A stretch of 64,000 nt of DNA from Pseudalkalibacillus decolorationis (GTDB lineage Bacteria > Bacillota > Bacilli > Bacillales > Fictibacillaceae): the NCBI RefSeq assembly GCF_024609785.1, contig NZ_JANHJQ010000002.1:62001-126000 (forward strand). Reading direction: 5' to 3'. Of this stretch, positions 17,148 to 24,678 are shown in pieces (the first letter of the stretch is position 1; each line of letters opens with the position of its first letter). The notes under the pieces were generated by a model that was not told where the DNA came from, did not search any database, and saw only the letters and a program-made list of their open reading frames with translations. Made by a program: the position numbers and the translations under genes.

Positions 17148-18773
17148 CTATTCAAAGAACATTTGCTCAAATGGCAACTCAAATTGTGTTTGCTTAAAGG
17201 ATATACCTTTTAAATTTTTTGGAGCAATGACAGTGATACTGCCATTTGAAATCGGAATAAAGACGGCTTCATCATGTACAATTTTTAAAATATCCGCATA
17301 CAACGACTTTCTAGTTTCCTCATCAGTGGACACCATAACTTGTTCAATTTTCTTGTACAGTTCATCTGCTTTCGCAATGCCACTTGTCGTATGTAGATAA
17401 GAAACCTTAGAAGTAAAAGCAGCAATTGTACTTTGTGGATCATACGCTAGTCCCCAAGTTTGATTGAATAATAAATCATAATCACCCGTTGATCTTCTAT
17501 TAGCGATTGAAGTTGACTCTTCACCGATAATTTCCAGCTGAATACCGATCCCTTTTAATGAAGCTTGGATAAATTCAGCCTGGGTTTTTTGCGAGGAAGA
17601 ATTGCTGTCATAATAAAGTTTCATTGCTAATTTGTTACCGTCTTTCGTTCTAACTTCATCACCATCCTCTAATGTCCAGCCTGCTTCTTCTAAAATCTCT
17701 TTCGCTTTTTCTAAGTCGTATCCTCGTTTCTTCAAATCGACATCGGCATAATTGACGTTAGGTGAAAATAGTGTATAGGCTACTGTTTCAGTGCCACTTA
17801 AAATATCCTCGGTAATTGTTTTCCGATCAATCGAGTACCAAATGGCTTCTCGAACAGCTGTTTCACTAACAGGGTTATCAGATTTACTACTGTTTGCTAC
17901 GATCATTTTTGTATTCATTGGTTCACTTCTAACAAGTTGGTAATCACCGGAATCAACTAATTGATTCATTGCTTCGACATCAAGACTATCTGTACCTCGA
18001 TCATCCGTGAAAGCAAAGTTTACTTCTCCTTTTTTTAAGGCTAAAAAGGTCGTTTCCCCTGCTGGAAGAACTTTAGACGTAATTTTCTTGACTTTAGGAG
18101 AGCCACCCCAGTAATCTTCATTTGCTTCAAACGTTGCGTACTGGTCCGTTTTATGCTCCGTCAGAATATATGGTCCTGTACCATGAAATCCTTCAACCCC
18201 GGCTTTTGTTCCGCCATTCATAAAATCTTTAGGCGATATGAATACGTAGGGTCTTGTCATAGATAATTCAACCAATGTTGGATAATAAGTTTCTGACAGT
18301 ACTAATTCAACTGTATACTCATCTACTACATTTACACTTTCTATTTTTGTGGATAGTTTAATCCATGAATGCTTTTCTGCATTGTTTTGTACAGCCTCAA
18401 TGTTTTTTTTGACTGCTTCTGCGTTAAATGGTTCCCCATCATGGAATTTCACATCTTTTCTTAAATGGAACGTGTATACTCGTCCATCTTCTGAAATTTC
18501 CCAGGACTTAGCAAGTAAAGGCTTGATTCCATCTTCCGTATTTTCAACTAATGATTCATATACCATCCCTTGAGCTGGCATGGAACCTGTGTAAAAATGT
18601 GGATTCATATCATTAATGTCTTTGGCTGAAGCATAAACTATTTCTGCTTTCTGCTTGTTATCATTATCTTCCTTTTTCTCATTATCAGAGTTAGCCGAAT
18701 TTGCAGAGCAAGCAACTAGAATAGATAAAACCCAAAAAACTAGTGCCGCTAATATAAATTTTTTACTAAACAT
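17148..18773 (-). CDS. cntA: Metallophore-binding lipoprotein of the ABC importer (CntA-like)
   Basis: About 541 residues from ATG 18773; the ATG 9 bp upstream lies directly against the ribosome site GGGAG, whereas this one is 9 bp away. Signal peptide MFSKKFILAALVFWVLSILVAC with lipobox LVAC (lipidated C22). The mature protein is an SBP_bac_5 (oligopeptide/nickel-type) solute-binding protein: AKSWEISEDGRVYTFHLRKDVKFHDGEPFNAEAVKKN, FHGTGPYILTEH, WYSIDRKTI. It would capture the metal-loaded opine outside the cell. Preceded by its own Zur-type box at 18866-18890, so biosynthesis and uptake halves can both be zinc regulated. Confidence 0.87.
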   Translation of the reverse strand: MFSKKFILAALVFWVLSILVACSANSANSDNEKKEDNDNKQKAEIVYASAKDINDMNPHFYTGSMPAQGMVYESLVENTEDGIKPLLAKSWEISEDGRVYTFHLRKDVKFHDGEPFNAEAVKKNIEAVQNNAEKHSWIKLSTKIESVNVVDEYTVELVLSETYYPTLVELSMTRPYVFISPKDFMNGGTKAGVEGFHGTGPYILTEHKTDQYATFEANEDYWGGSPKVKKITSKVLPAGETTFLALKKGEVNFAFTDDRGTDSLDVEAMNQLVDSGDYQLVRSEPMNTKMIVANSSKSDNPVSETAVREAIWYSIDRKTITEDILSGTETVAYTLFSPNVNYADVDLKKRGYDLEKAKEILEEAGWTLEDGDEVRTKDGNKLAMKLYYDSNSSSQKTQAEFIQASLKGIGIQLEIIGEESTSIANRRSTGDYDLLFNQTWGLAYDPQSTIAAFTSKVSYLHTTSGIAKADELYKKIEQVMVSTDEETRKSLYADILKIVHDEAVFIPISNGSITVIAPKNLKGISFKQTQFELPFEQMFFE

Positions 18774-18865
18774 GGTAGTCATCTCCCTTTAAGTCCTTCT
18801 CAATATGAATACAACTCATTTTTGTTGGATTTAATCTACACTCCAACCATATCTTAAAGATCCCC

Positions 18866-18890
18866 ATAAATCATAATCATTACGATTTAA
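18866..18890 (-). promoter_or_regulatory. Zur-type operator upstream of cntA
   Basis: Arms ATAAATCATAA (18866-18876) and TTACGATTTAA (18880-18890) around TCA. This is close to the B. subtilis Zur consensus (AAATCGTAAT-N-ATTACGATTT). It sits in the short gap between the cntM stop and the cntA start. A near-perfect relative precedes cntK at 21972-21996. Confidence 0.75.
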
Positions 18891-18898
18891 ATGGTACA

Positions 18899-20233
18899 CT
18901 AATCCATTACAGGTCCTATTCCATCCTCTTTGTTGCTATAACTTTTCCCTATTTCACCGCATATCATATTAAGATCTTCTTCAAAGCTTTGAACGACAAA
19001 TGCGTGAGACAACAATTCGCCTCTACGAGATTGAGCAACTTTCTCAATTTTACTCTCATATGTTTTAATAAATTTATCTATTGTTGGACAATTCAACTCT
19101 AAATATTTTGCAATACCTTGTATAATTTTGATGCGATAATAGTCTTCCTTAGGCATTCTTGGGATATCAAGATACCCTTCTTTGTCGACAAACATTTTTC
19201 TAATCGAAACAGCAGAAAAATCAAAATATCTTCCATTCTCGTCTGGTTCTGAAAAAGGGTCAATTAACAAAGAGGTATAACGTATATATAGTAAATATTC
19301 TTGATGAATAGTCTCTAAATAATTGAAATTTTCTATATCATGACGCGATAAACTTTCTAATCTAACTGGGTAAGTATCATCTGTCATAAATTGAAGTAAG
19401 TTTATACTTTTTATATTCATTTTTTCTAAAATATTCATAATTTCTTTCCATTGGGATAACATATCACGAATTAAATATTGCGTAATTGGCCCCTCAGGAT
19501 AAATCTTATAAACATAATTCTTTGTTTCTTTATCTCCAAATATTGTACTTAGTGAAAAATGATTCATAAACAACGGTGGATGGACATATAAAGAAATATT
19601 TCTGGTTTCCGCCTCAATTGGAGATGTCATAATTTCTAGATCGATTCCTAGTTGTTCATATACCTTACATAGTTTGTCAACATTTATAGATGGAAAGTGT
19701 GTCGATCCTATATAAATTTTTTTCTTGACTGCTGTTGTTAAAACATGATTAGATGGCCTATCTTGCATCCATCGTGTATCTCCATGATAGGTAGAAAAAC
19801 TAATAATTTCCGCATTTAAATTAAGATTGTTCATAAAATTACTTATTAAGCTGTTTGAACCAAAAGTCGGAGAAATTAAAACAATACACTTTACTTGTTT
19901 TAAAAGCCTATCACTGAGCTGTTTTATTACCTCAATATAGGCATCCGTTGTGACAGAAAATATGATGGTGTCCCATTCACCCTCAATTGTTTCATACCCA
20001 TTAAAAGCTTGATCAACGAAGCATTTACCTTCCATACTTCGATGCTTTTCATTTTGAACGCTTACACGTATTAGATGATTATATTGATTAAGCCCCTCAA
20101 AAAACGTTTCCGAACGCACAGACTCTCTGCCACCAATACCCACATAGCAATTAAAATGCTTTTTGATATTGACAGCTAGCTGGATTGATGTAGGACCGGT
20201 ACCTAAAATTAAGGCTCGTTTAAAATCGCTCAT
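18899..20233 (-). CDS. cntM: Opine metallophore dehydrogenase (CntM-like staphylopine synthase)
   Basis: 444 residues. N-terminal Rossmann segment RALILGTGPTSIQLAVNIKKHF with NAD(P) loop G.G..S; the following IGGRESVRSETFFEGLNQYNHLIRVSVQNE matches the opine/staphylopine dehydrogenase family. The enzyme reductively condenses the CntL product with an alpha-keto acid to complete the metallophore. Pyruvate (staphylopine) versus 2-oxoglutarate (pseudopaline/bacillopaline) cannot be decided by eye. ATG preceded by GGAAGGG; about 30 bp after cntL. Confidence 0.85.
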   Translation of the reverse strand: MSDFKRALILGTGPTSIQLAVNIKKHFNCYVGIGGRESVRSETFFEGLNQYNHLIRVSVQNEKHRSMEGKCFVDQAFNGYETIEGEWDTIIFSVTTDAYIEVIKQLSDRLLKQVKCIVLISPTFGSNSLISNFMNNLNLNAEIISFSTYHGDTRWMQDRPSNHVLTTAVKKKIYIGSTHFPSINVDKLCKVYEQLGIDLEIMTSPIEAETRNISLYVHPPLFMNHFSLSTIFGDKETKNYVYKIYPEGPITQYLIRDMLSQWKEIMNILEKMNIKSINLLQFMTDDTYPVRLESLSRHDIENFNYLETIHQEYLLYIRYTSLLIDPFSEPDENGRYFDFSAVSIRKMFVDKEGYLDIPRMPKEDYYRIKIIQGIAKYLELNCPTIDKFIKTYESKIEKVAQSRRGELLSHAFVVQSFEEDLNMICGEIGKSYSNKEDGIGPVMD

Positions 20234-20263
20234 AAAACCCTTCCTTTCTCACTAGCAAGTAAG

Positions 20264-21064
20264 CTATGCTTTTTTATACAATGCAATATCAAACACATCA
20301 TCTGGCCGTATTATATTTTCAACCATCCTCCACTTTTCCCCATCCACCTCTCTCATAGGATAATTAAATATGGATTTCAGCTGATTACCATATCTCATAG
20401 CCACAACTACATTTTCATTTGTTAAAGGATATAATTGATCCAGTATGTCATATTTAGTTTCAACAGTTGAACTAAAAATAATATGGGTTAATTCGTTCGC
20501 ATACTTCATATTTTCCACTGCTTTTTTTTCTAATCGGATATTTAAATCCCCACCCAATTTTTCTACAACGTTTCGTCCAAGTCTAATAGCCTCATCATCA
20601 ATATCTATCCCAAAAACCTCTGCTCCCGTTCGCTTAGCAATTAATAAAGGTGTCATCGGAAATGAACCTGACCCCACTAATAATACCTTTGACTCTAAAG
20701 TAATTTGAAACTGGCCAAATTCCTTTTCAATACATGATTCTATATTCTTAAAATAATCAGTTCTCTCAGTAGTTCCGTTTAGCAGCTTCAATGCACGATA
20801 TTTCTCCATAATAGCCACACAAAGTGCTGATTTCTTTCTTAAATCCTCGACTCGTTGATTAAAGTCACTAGATTCTTGTAGTTCTAGTTGTTCCCAAGCT
20901 TCATTATTCCTCTCGTTTATTATGAATTTTGAATAGTCATCTATTAATACCTCAAACTCCGAACAGTGATTGGTTGTATGGTCATATTTTGCTGCTAAAT
21001 CTATAAACCTCACTAAAAATTGATTTAAATCTTCTTGAAAAGTATTGGTTTTTAACACATTCAC
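20264..21064 (-). CDS. cntL: Nicotianamine synthase-like enzyme of opine metallophore synthesis (CntL-like)
   Basis: 266 residues from a GTG start. SAM-binding Rossmann fold: KVLLVGSGSFPMTPLLIAKRTGAEVFGIDIDDEAIRLGRNVVEKLG, with GSGSFPMTPL being the signature of nicotianamine synthases and CntL. In the known pathway CntL transfers the aminobutyrate part of SAM to histidine. Flanked by cntK upstream (30 bp) and cntM downstream. Assignment rests on this motif plus the context. Confidence 0.87.
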   Translation of the reverse strand: MNVLKTNTFQEDLNQFLVRFIDLAAKYDHTTNHCSEFEVLIDDYSKFIINERNNEAWEQLELQESSDFNQRVEDLRKKSALCVAIMEKYRALKLLNGTTERTDYFKNIESCIEKEFGQFQITLESKVLLVGSGSFPMTPLLIAKRTGAEVFGIDIDDEAIRLGRNVVEKLGGDLNIRLEKKAVENMKYANELTHIIFSSTVETKYDILDQLYPLTNENVVVAMRYGNQLKSIFNYPMREVDGEKWRMVENIIRPDDVFDIALYKKA

Positions 21065-21093
21065 ATTTATTCCACTCCAATAATATGTAATAG

Positions 21094-21927
21094 TTAAACA
21101 TCTATAAAAGCTTTACCTTGTGCCACTATTCCAACAGACCCTTCAATCTTAAGACTTTCCAACGCTTCATCATAACAGCTAGCAATTACAGTAATAGTCC
21201 CACCAGGCTGCCTTATTTTCGCAACAATCTCTCCTTTATTCTTCCATGCAAGATACGCTCCTAAGGAGGCTGTTCCTGAACCACATCCCCTTTCCCATAT
21301 CAAACTATCTAGATGTGGGACATAAATGAGGGGAGCCAATTCGTCAGATTTCGTTTTATACAATAAAATGCCGATCAAGTTAGCACCTATAGTTACTCCA
21401 AGCAACTTTGCTAATGATTCTGCTTTTTCTCTTATTGACTTATCAAATTCCTCCACTTCTATGACAATATGTATAAACTCCTGGTATCTCACTATGATTA
21501 TATTTAAATTACTGCCATCATACTTTATTGCTCTGTGTTCTATCTTTTTAGGAGTAGGCATCGTTACTTGGCAGTAATATTCATCTATATTTCTTTTTAC
21601 TTGACCTATTATTAATTGATCTGTACCTGAAACTTCCATTAAGACTTCCGTTATTTCATTTTGCTTTAGTCCTTTTTCAGAAGCAATAAAAGCTGCCAAT
21701 GCCATACAAGCATTTCCACAAAACTCACCTCCAGCCATCTGTAGATGTGCAGCAGCTTTATTATTAATCGGTTCTTCTATAAAGCCTACTTGTTCAGCAT
21801 GCACGCTTTCATATGACATAATTTTTGAAGCAACGTGCTTATACTCCTCAACTGGATCCTTAGTTTTAACAAGAATTGTCATATTTTGTGTTGGATTAAA
21901 TTTTATAAAATCTATTTCCTCTCTCAT
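21094..21927 (-). CDS. cntK: Histidine racemase of opine metallophore synthesis (CntK-like, DapF fold)
   Basis: 277 residues of the diaminopimelate-epimerase fold. Both catalytic cysteines are present: C70 in AGGEFCGNACMALAAF and C215 in WERGCGSGTASLGAYLA. CntK makes D-histidine for CntL, and its presence points to a D-His-based, staphylopine-type product rather than the L-His-based pseudopaline type, whose loci lack cntK. First gene of the operon, with ribosome site GGGGAGG, directly under a promoter and Zur box. Confidence 0.85.
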   Translation of the reverse strand: MREEIDFIKFNPTQNMTILVKTKDPVEEYKHVASKIMSYESVHAEQVGFIEEPINNKAAAHLQMAGGEFCGNACMALAAFIASEKGLKQNEITEVLMEVSGTDQLIIGQVKRNIDEYYCQVTMPTPKKIEHRAIKYDGSNLNIIIVRYQEFIHIVIEVEEFDKSIREKAESLAKLLGVTIGANLIGILLYKTKSDELAPLIYVPHLDSLIWERGCGSGTASLGAYLAWKNKGEIVAKIRQPGGTITVIASCYDEALESLKIEGSVGIVAQGKAFIDV

Positions 21928-21971
21928 CAGACCTCCCCTTTACACTTATACTTTTATTTTTCTTCATATAA

Positions 21972-22038
21972 ATAAATCGTAATCGTTACGATTTATTTGA
22001 TACTAAATGAATTATAGCATGTTACTGGATAGTGTCAA
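21972..22038 (-). promoter_or_regulatory. Promoter and Zur-type box of the cnt operon
   Basis: On the minus strand: TTGACA (22038-22033), 16-bp spacer, TATAAT (22016-22011), then a perfect palindrome with 11-bp arms ATAAATCGTAA / TTACGATTTAT around a 3-bp centre (21972-21996). The CGTAA/TTACG core fits Zur rather than Fur. Binding would cover the transcription start, giving repression in zinc-replete cells. Confidence 0.82.
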
Positions 22039-22083
22039 TAAAAGTGTCCGGTTCGCTTATCATGGGGAAATTAGGATCCTATA

Positions 22084-22370
22084 CAAGGCAAAATAAATTT
22101 AGTTACTGCTTTACGTGAAATGGGAGGAATCGAAAAGACTATTTGCGATTATATATCTAACCAAGACCATTCAACGAGGGTTAAATAAAGGGTGAAGCGA
22201 TGAACGGGTTTGCCAGAGCTTATTCTTTTTGGAAAAGAGGATTGCAAGAACAGCTTCAACGACAGCCAGTGCTTTTAAACATTATAATTAACGCCATTAG
22301 CGTATGGAACACTGTATATCTTACTGAAGCTACAAAATTGCTTAAAGAAAAAGGGCATATATGTATATGA
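22084..22370 (+). pseudogene. Tn3-family transposase relic (C-terminal part)
   Basis: Two frames together read KINLVTALREMGGIEKTICDYIS..., then KGEAMNGFARAYSFWKRGLQEQLQRQPVLLNIIINAISVWNTVYLTEATKLLKEKG. This is the end of the Tn3 TnpA DDE domain ('LNKGEA..ALAR.......G...........LN.l..AI..WNT.Y'), including its last glutamate region. One frameshift near 22195; the large N-terminal part and terminal repeats are absent. A fossil, not an active element. Confidence 0.8.
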
Positions 22371-22460
22371 CGATTACTTAATTTGACCTTAAAGATTCGT
22401 TGTATTTTAAAACAGTAGTTTTTTACATAATATTAAACAGAAAATGTAATTCACTGTAGG

Positions 22461-22543
22461 TTATGTATAAACTTTGGTTTCAATTATTGCTTATGTATAA
22501 ACTTTTGATTCATGATAAAAATGAACCAAAAGTTTATACATAA
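22461..22543. repeat. Direct plus inverted 22-bp repeats
   Basis: TTATGTATAAACTTTGGTTTCA at 22461 is repeated with two changes at 22491, and its reverse complement follows at 22521-22543. The second and third copies form a 23-bp near-perfect hairpin with a 7-9 nt loop. It lies in non-coding DNA between the Tn3 relic and the LAGLIDADG gene. Could be nested ends of a lost element or a protein-binding array. Confidence 0.6.
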
Positions 22544-22656
22544 ATTCAAATTCCTTTACTATCAAGCCTTAAGAGATTTTTTTTAGTATATGGAATTGGT
22601 TCATTGTACATTAGTTTTTTCTTCTTGTAAGGAAACAATAAATTCTAAGGAACCGC

Positions 22657-23223
22657 TTACGATAGTATAGTATATCCTTTATAATTAATGTTTCCATCTC
22701 CATCAAAATAGCCACGTACAAAATGACTCATGAATTGTTCAGGAACATGCGGAAACAAAACGTTGTTCGATTTCTTAAGCCCTATCCCATGAATTCCCAT
22801 TAAATCGTCTTTTATGATTTTACTATGAAGATTCAACATATAAACTCCTGTTTGTTCATTTCTTATAAAGGGATGATTGGACTCCAACTCATCTCTTATT
22901 TTTTCTAAGATATACCTTTCTTTTTGAGCGAATGATACCGTTTGCATGTTGCTTGCGATAAATCCATCTGCTGTAAAAAAGCCCAAAATATAAGCCATAT
23001 TTTTTGACCAGGTTTTAAAATAGTCTTCATTCAAATGGTATTTACGCTTCCAATGTCCTCGTGGTCTTCGTTTCACATTGTTTGCTGCTAAAACTTGATT
23101 TACATATCCAGTTGACACATTTGCAAAATGACTAATTTCTTTAGTACTGTGACCTTCTTCATACATCTTTACCATATCATCAATCTCCATCGTTCTTTTA
23201 CTTATTTTCCCCTTGGTAGCCAC
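22657..23223 (-). CDS. LAGLIDADG-type homing endonuclease-like protein, C-terminally shortened
   Basis: 188 codons from GTG 23223. N-terminal resolvase-like helix-turn-helix (MEIDDMVKMYEEGHSTKEISHFANVSTGYVNQVLAANNV), then two LAGLIDADG-like helices: AYILGFFTADGFI and FVRGYFDGDGNI, each with the acidic residue expected of this nuclease family. The frame stops shortly after the second motif. In another frame the text continues IVSGSLEFIVSLQEEKTNVQ to a stop at 22601, so a small indel near 22660 has cut the tail. Not embedded in an intron or intein; freestanding. Possibly inactive, but the promoter with its LexA box is intact. Confidence 0.65.
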   Translation of the reverse strand: MATKGKISKRTMEIDDMVKMYEEGHSTKEISHFANVSTGYVNQVLAANNVKRRPRGHWKRKYHLNEDYFKTWSKNMAYILGFFTADGFIASNMQTVSFAQKERYILEKIRDELESNHPFIRNEQTGVYMLNLHSKIIKDDLMGIHGIGLKKSNNVLFPHVPEQFMSHFVRGYFDGDGNINYKGYTILS

Positions 23224-23259
23224 TAACCATCATCCCTTCTCTATTATTCCTTAAGTTCA

Positions 23260-23288
23260 ATTATACGAACAAATGTTCCGATTGACAA
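23260..23288 (-). promoter_or_regulatory. Promoter with LexA (SOS) box for the LAGLIDADG gene
   Basis: Minus strand: TTGTCA (23288-23283), 17-bp spacer, TATAAT (23265-23260). The spacer contains CGAACAAATGTTCC (plus strand 23266-23279), an exact match to the Bacillus LexA consensus CGAACRNRYGTTYC. The start codon is about 40 bp downstream. This is textbook geometry for an SOS-repressed promoter. Confidence 0.75.
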
Positions 23289-23519
23289 CTACTTTTATTT
23301 TATCAAGGCATGATCATAGTCGGACTAGAAGATTTTAGGTATTAGTTTTATAGGTTTTTATAGTTCAGGGAATCAGATACTCATATATTCACCTCTTTTA
23401 AGTTCTAGTTCGTTTAAACAATGCTATTTCGAAAAGTCATTAATTGAGTCGGGAAATGGACGTTCAAATCCGTGTTCTGAGTCGGCATCCGGGAGAACCT
23501 TTTATACATCGACGAAGGA

Positions 23520-23711
23520 AAATCCCCGCCTTTTCCCCGTGTGAAACGTGATAGTAAGGAATGGTATAAACGTTATGTGTTACGTACTGGGGTCGAGCGT
23601 TGTATCAAACGCCCAAAAGTGGATTATCATTTAGAGGATTCGAAAGGACGTAGTTCAAGACATTGGACCATTCGATCATATTGCATCGGTGTGTCATCAA
23701 TGGTTGAGTAG
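23520..23711 (+). pseudogene. DDE transposase relic (IS1182/IS4-like C-terminus)
   Basis: The frame reads RVKRDSKEWYKRYVLRTGVERCIKRPKVDYHLEDSKGRSSRHWTIRSYCIGVSSMVE to a TAG at 23709. The 'SVERcnkr.K.dY.le......r...W..R' arrangement is the C-terminal glutamate region of DDE_Tnp_1-type transposases. Nothing upstream (23300-23520) provides the other catalytic residues. Remnant only. Confidence 0.65.
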
Positions 23712-23852
23712 TTCAATTTTTACTTTTTTCTTTTTCGGCTTTTTCTTACATAACTTCTGATGATTACTATTCCCATATATTTGGTTGTTAACTTATACCA
23801 AATACGGATGGCCGCATATCCTAAATTGACACTTAAATTGGGAGGATTTTTA

Positions 23853-24050
23853 ATGCATTTGGATCAAACACTTAAGGATCTTTTAACAAAGGCAAGTTTA
23901 TTCGGATTACTCGCTAAAAGGTACGAGTATGTTGACCCCCAAAAACATATGTATTATTATCAAAAACATTTTTACTACGTAATGAAGGTTGAACAACATT
24001 ACATGATGCTGGAAAATCAAATGGCACCTAGTCAATGTCATAACTATTAG
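23853..24050 (+). CDS. Small uncharacterised protein (65 residues)
   Basis: ATG 23853 follows GGGAGG at 9 bp. MHLDQTLKDLLTKASLFGLLAKRYEYVDPQKHMYYYQKHFYYVMKVEQHYMMLENQMAPSQCHNY is rich in Tyr, His and Gln, with a helical N-terminal half and no membrane segment. Followed by a terminator at 24079. I do not recognise the family; the good ribosome site, start and terminator support a real gene. The composition is reminiscent of small spore-associated proteins, but that is speculation. Confidence 0.6.
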   Translation: MHLDQTLKDLLTKASLFGLLAKRYEYVDPQKHMYYYQKHFYYVMKVEQHYMMLENQMAPSQCHNY

Positions 24051-24078
24051 TTTTAAAAAATATCCTATCGTTTTTATA

Positions 24079-24108
24079 AGTCAGGGAATCATAACCCCTG
24101 ACTTTTTG
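24079..24108 (+). terminator. Terminator of the 65-residue gene
   Basis: AGTCAGGG (24079-24086) pairs with CCCTGACT (24096-24103), 9-nt loop, followed by TTTTTG. A similar stem-start sequence (TTTTTATAGTTCAGGGAATCA) occurs at about 23357 without the second arm, suggesting local duplication. Confidence 0.7.
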
Positions 24109-24126
24109 TAAAAATAAAGATAGTTC

Positions 24127-24300
24127 TTATCGTATCTTGGCATCTATTTCAAGTAAGGTTTGAATAACCTTTTTCTTATTCATTCTTTTCTCTTTACGAC
24201 AAGAATTGCAGTGTAGTAGTATATTGCCTTTTTCATAAAAGTCTTTTATGGGTAAATAATTACTGCATAAATAGCATTGTTGAAACTTGTTAATAAACAT
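24127..24300 (-). CDS. Small two-CxxC protein (57 residues), zinc-ribbon-like
   Basis: Minus-strand frame from ATG 24300 to TAA at 24127: MFINKFQQCYLCSNYLPIKDF, then YEKGNILLHCNSCRKEKRMNKKKVIQTLLEIDAKIR. Two CxxC knuckles (C9/C12 and C31/C34) spaced 18 residues apart would form a zinc-binding site; the spacing and basic tail recall the zinc-finger part of small HNH or phage-type proteins. AAGGGG precedes the ATG at about 10 bp. A short but well-formed coding frame; function unknown. Confidence 0.6.
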   Translation of the reverse strand: MFINKFQQCYLCSNYLPIKDFYEKGNILLHCNSCRKEKRMNKKKVIQTLLEIDAKIR

Positions 24301-24422
24301 AATGTCATTTCCCCTTTTGGTTGAAAAATAATTATTATCATAAGTCTTCTCATTACAGAACTGGGTGGTACAGGCTCGCTCGGGTTTCCGTCAGTTAGTT
24401 TTTAATCCGAACAATGAGCCAA

Positions 24423-24466
24423 ACGAAACTCAAAGCCATCCGTAAACTGATGGCTTTGAGTTTCGT
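24423..24466 (-). terminator. Strong hairpin downstream of the symporter gene
   Basis: 18-bp perfect arms (24423-24440 and 24449-24466, ends ACGAAACTC / GAGTTTCGT) with an 8-nt loop. It lies about 210 bp after the symporter stop; on the minus transcript the T-run is weak. Probable terminator; no gene is supported in 24301-24678. Confidence 0.55.
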
Positions 24467-24678
24467 TCGAAAAATGCAATAGTAATTTTAACAAGGAGGA
24501 TACAGATCCTAGTATACCCTTACACCTTCTTTTTATCGTTTGTAAGACAATGAAGAAATATACATCCTGAGGAAATACATAATTTTTTGTTTTATATATT
24601 ACATCATAGCTAAAAATAATAAACATCATAATGAAAAGATGTGACCCCAAGTTTTGGAACCACACCTCCATCAAATCC

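Noticed and set aside
21972-21996. Reading the cntK palindrome as a Fur box
   Set aside because: The core is CGTAA/TTACG, as in Zur sites, rather than the GATAAT/ATTATC of Fur.
22084-22370. Active Tn3 transposon
   Set aside because: Only the end of the transposase remains, with a frameshift and without terminal inverted repeats or resolvase.
24402-24674. 90-codon minus-strand open frame
   Set aside because: Covers the 18-bp hairpin after the symporter gene; composition and lack of start signals argue against coding.
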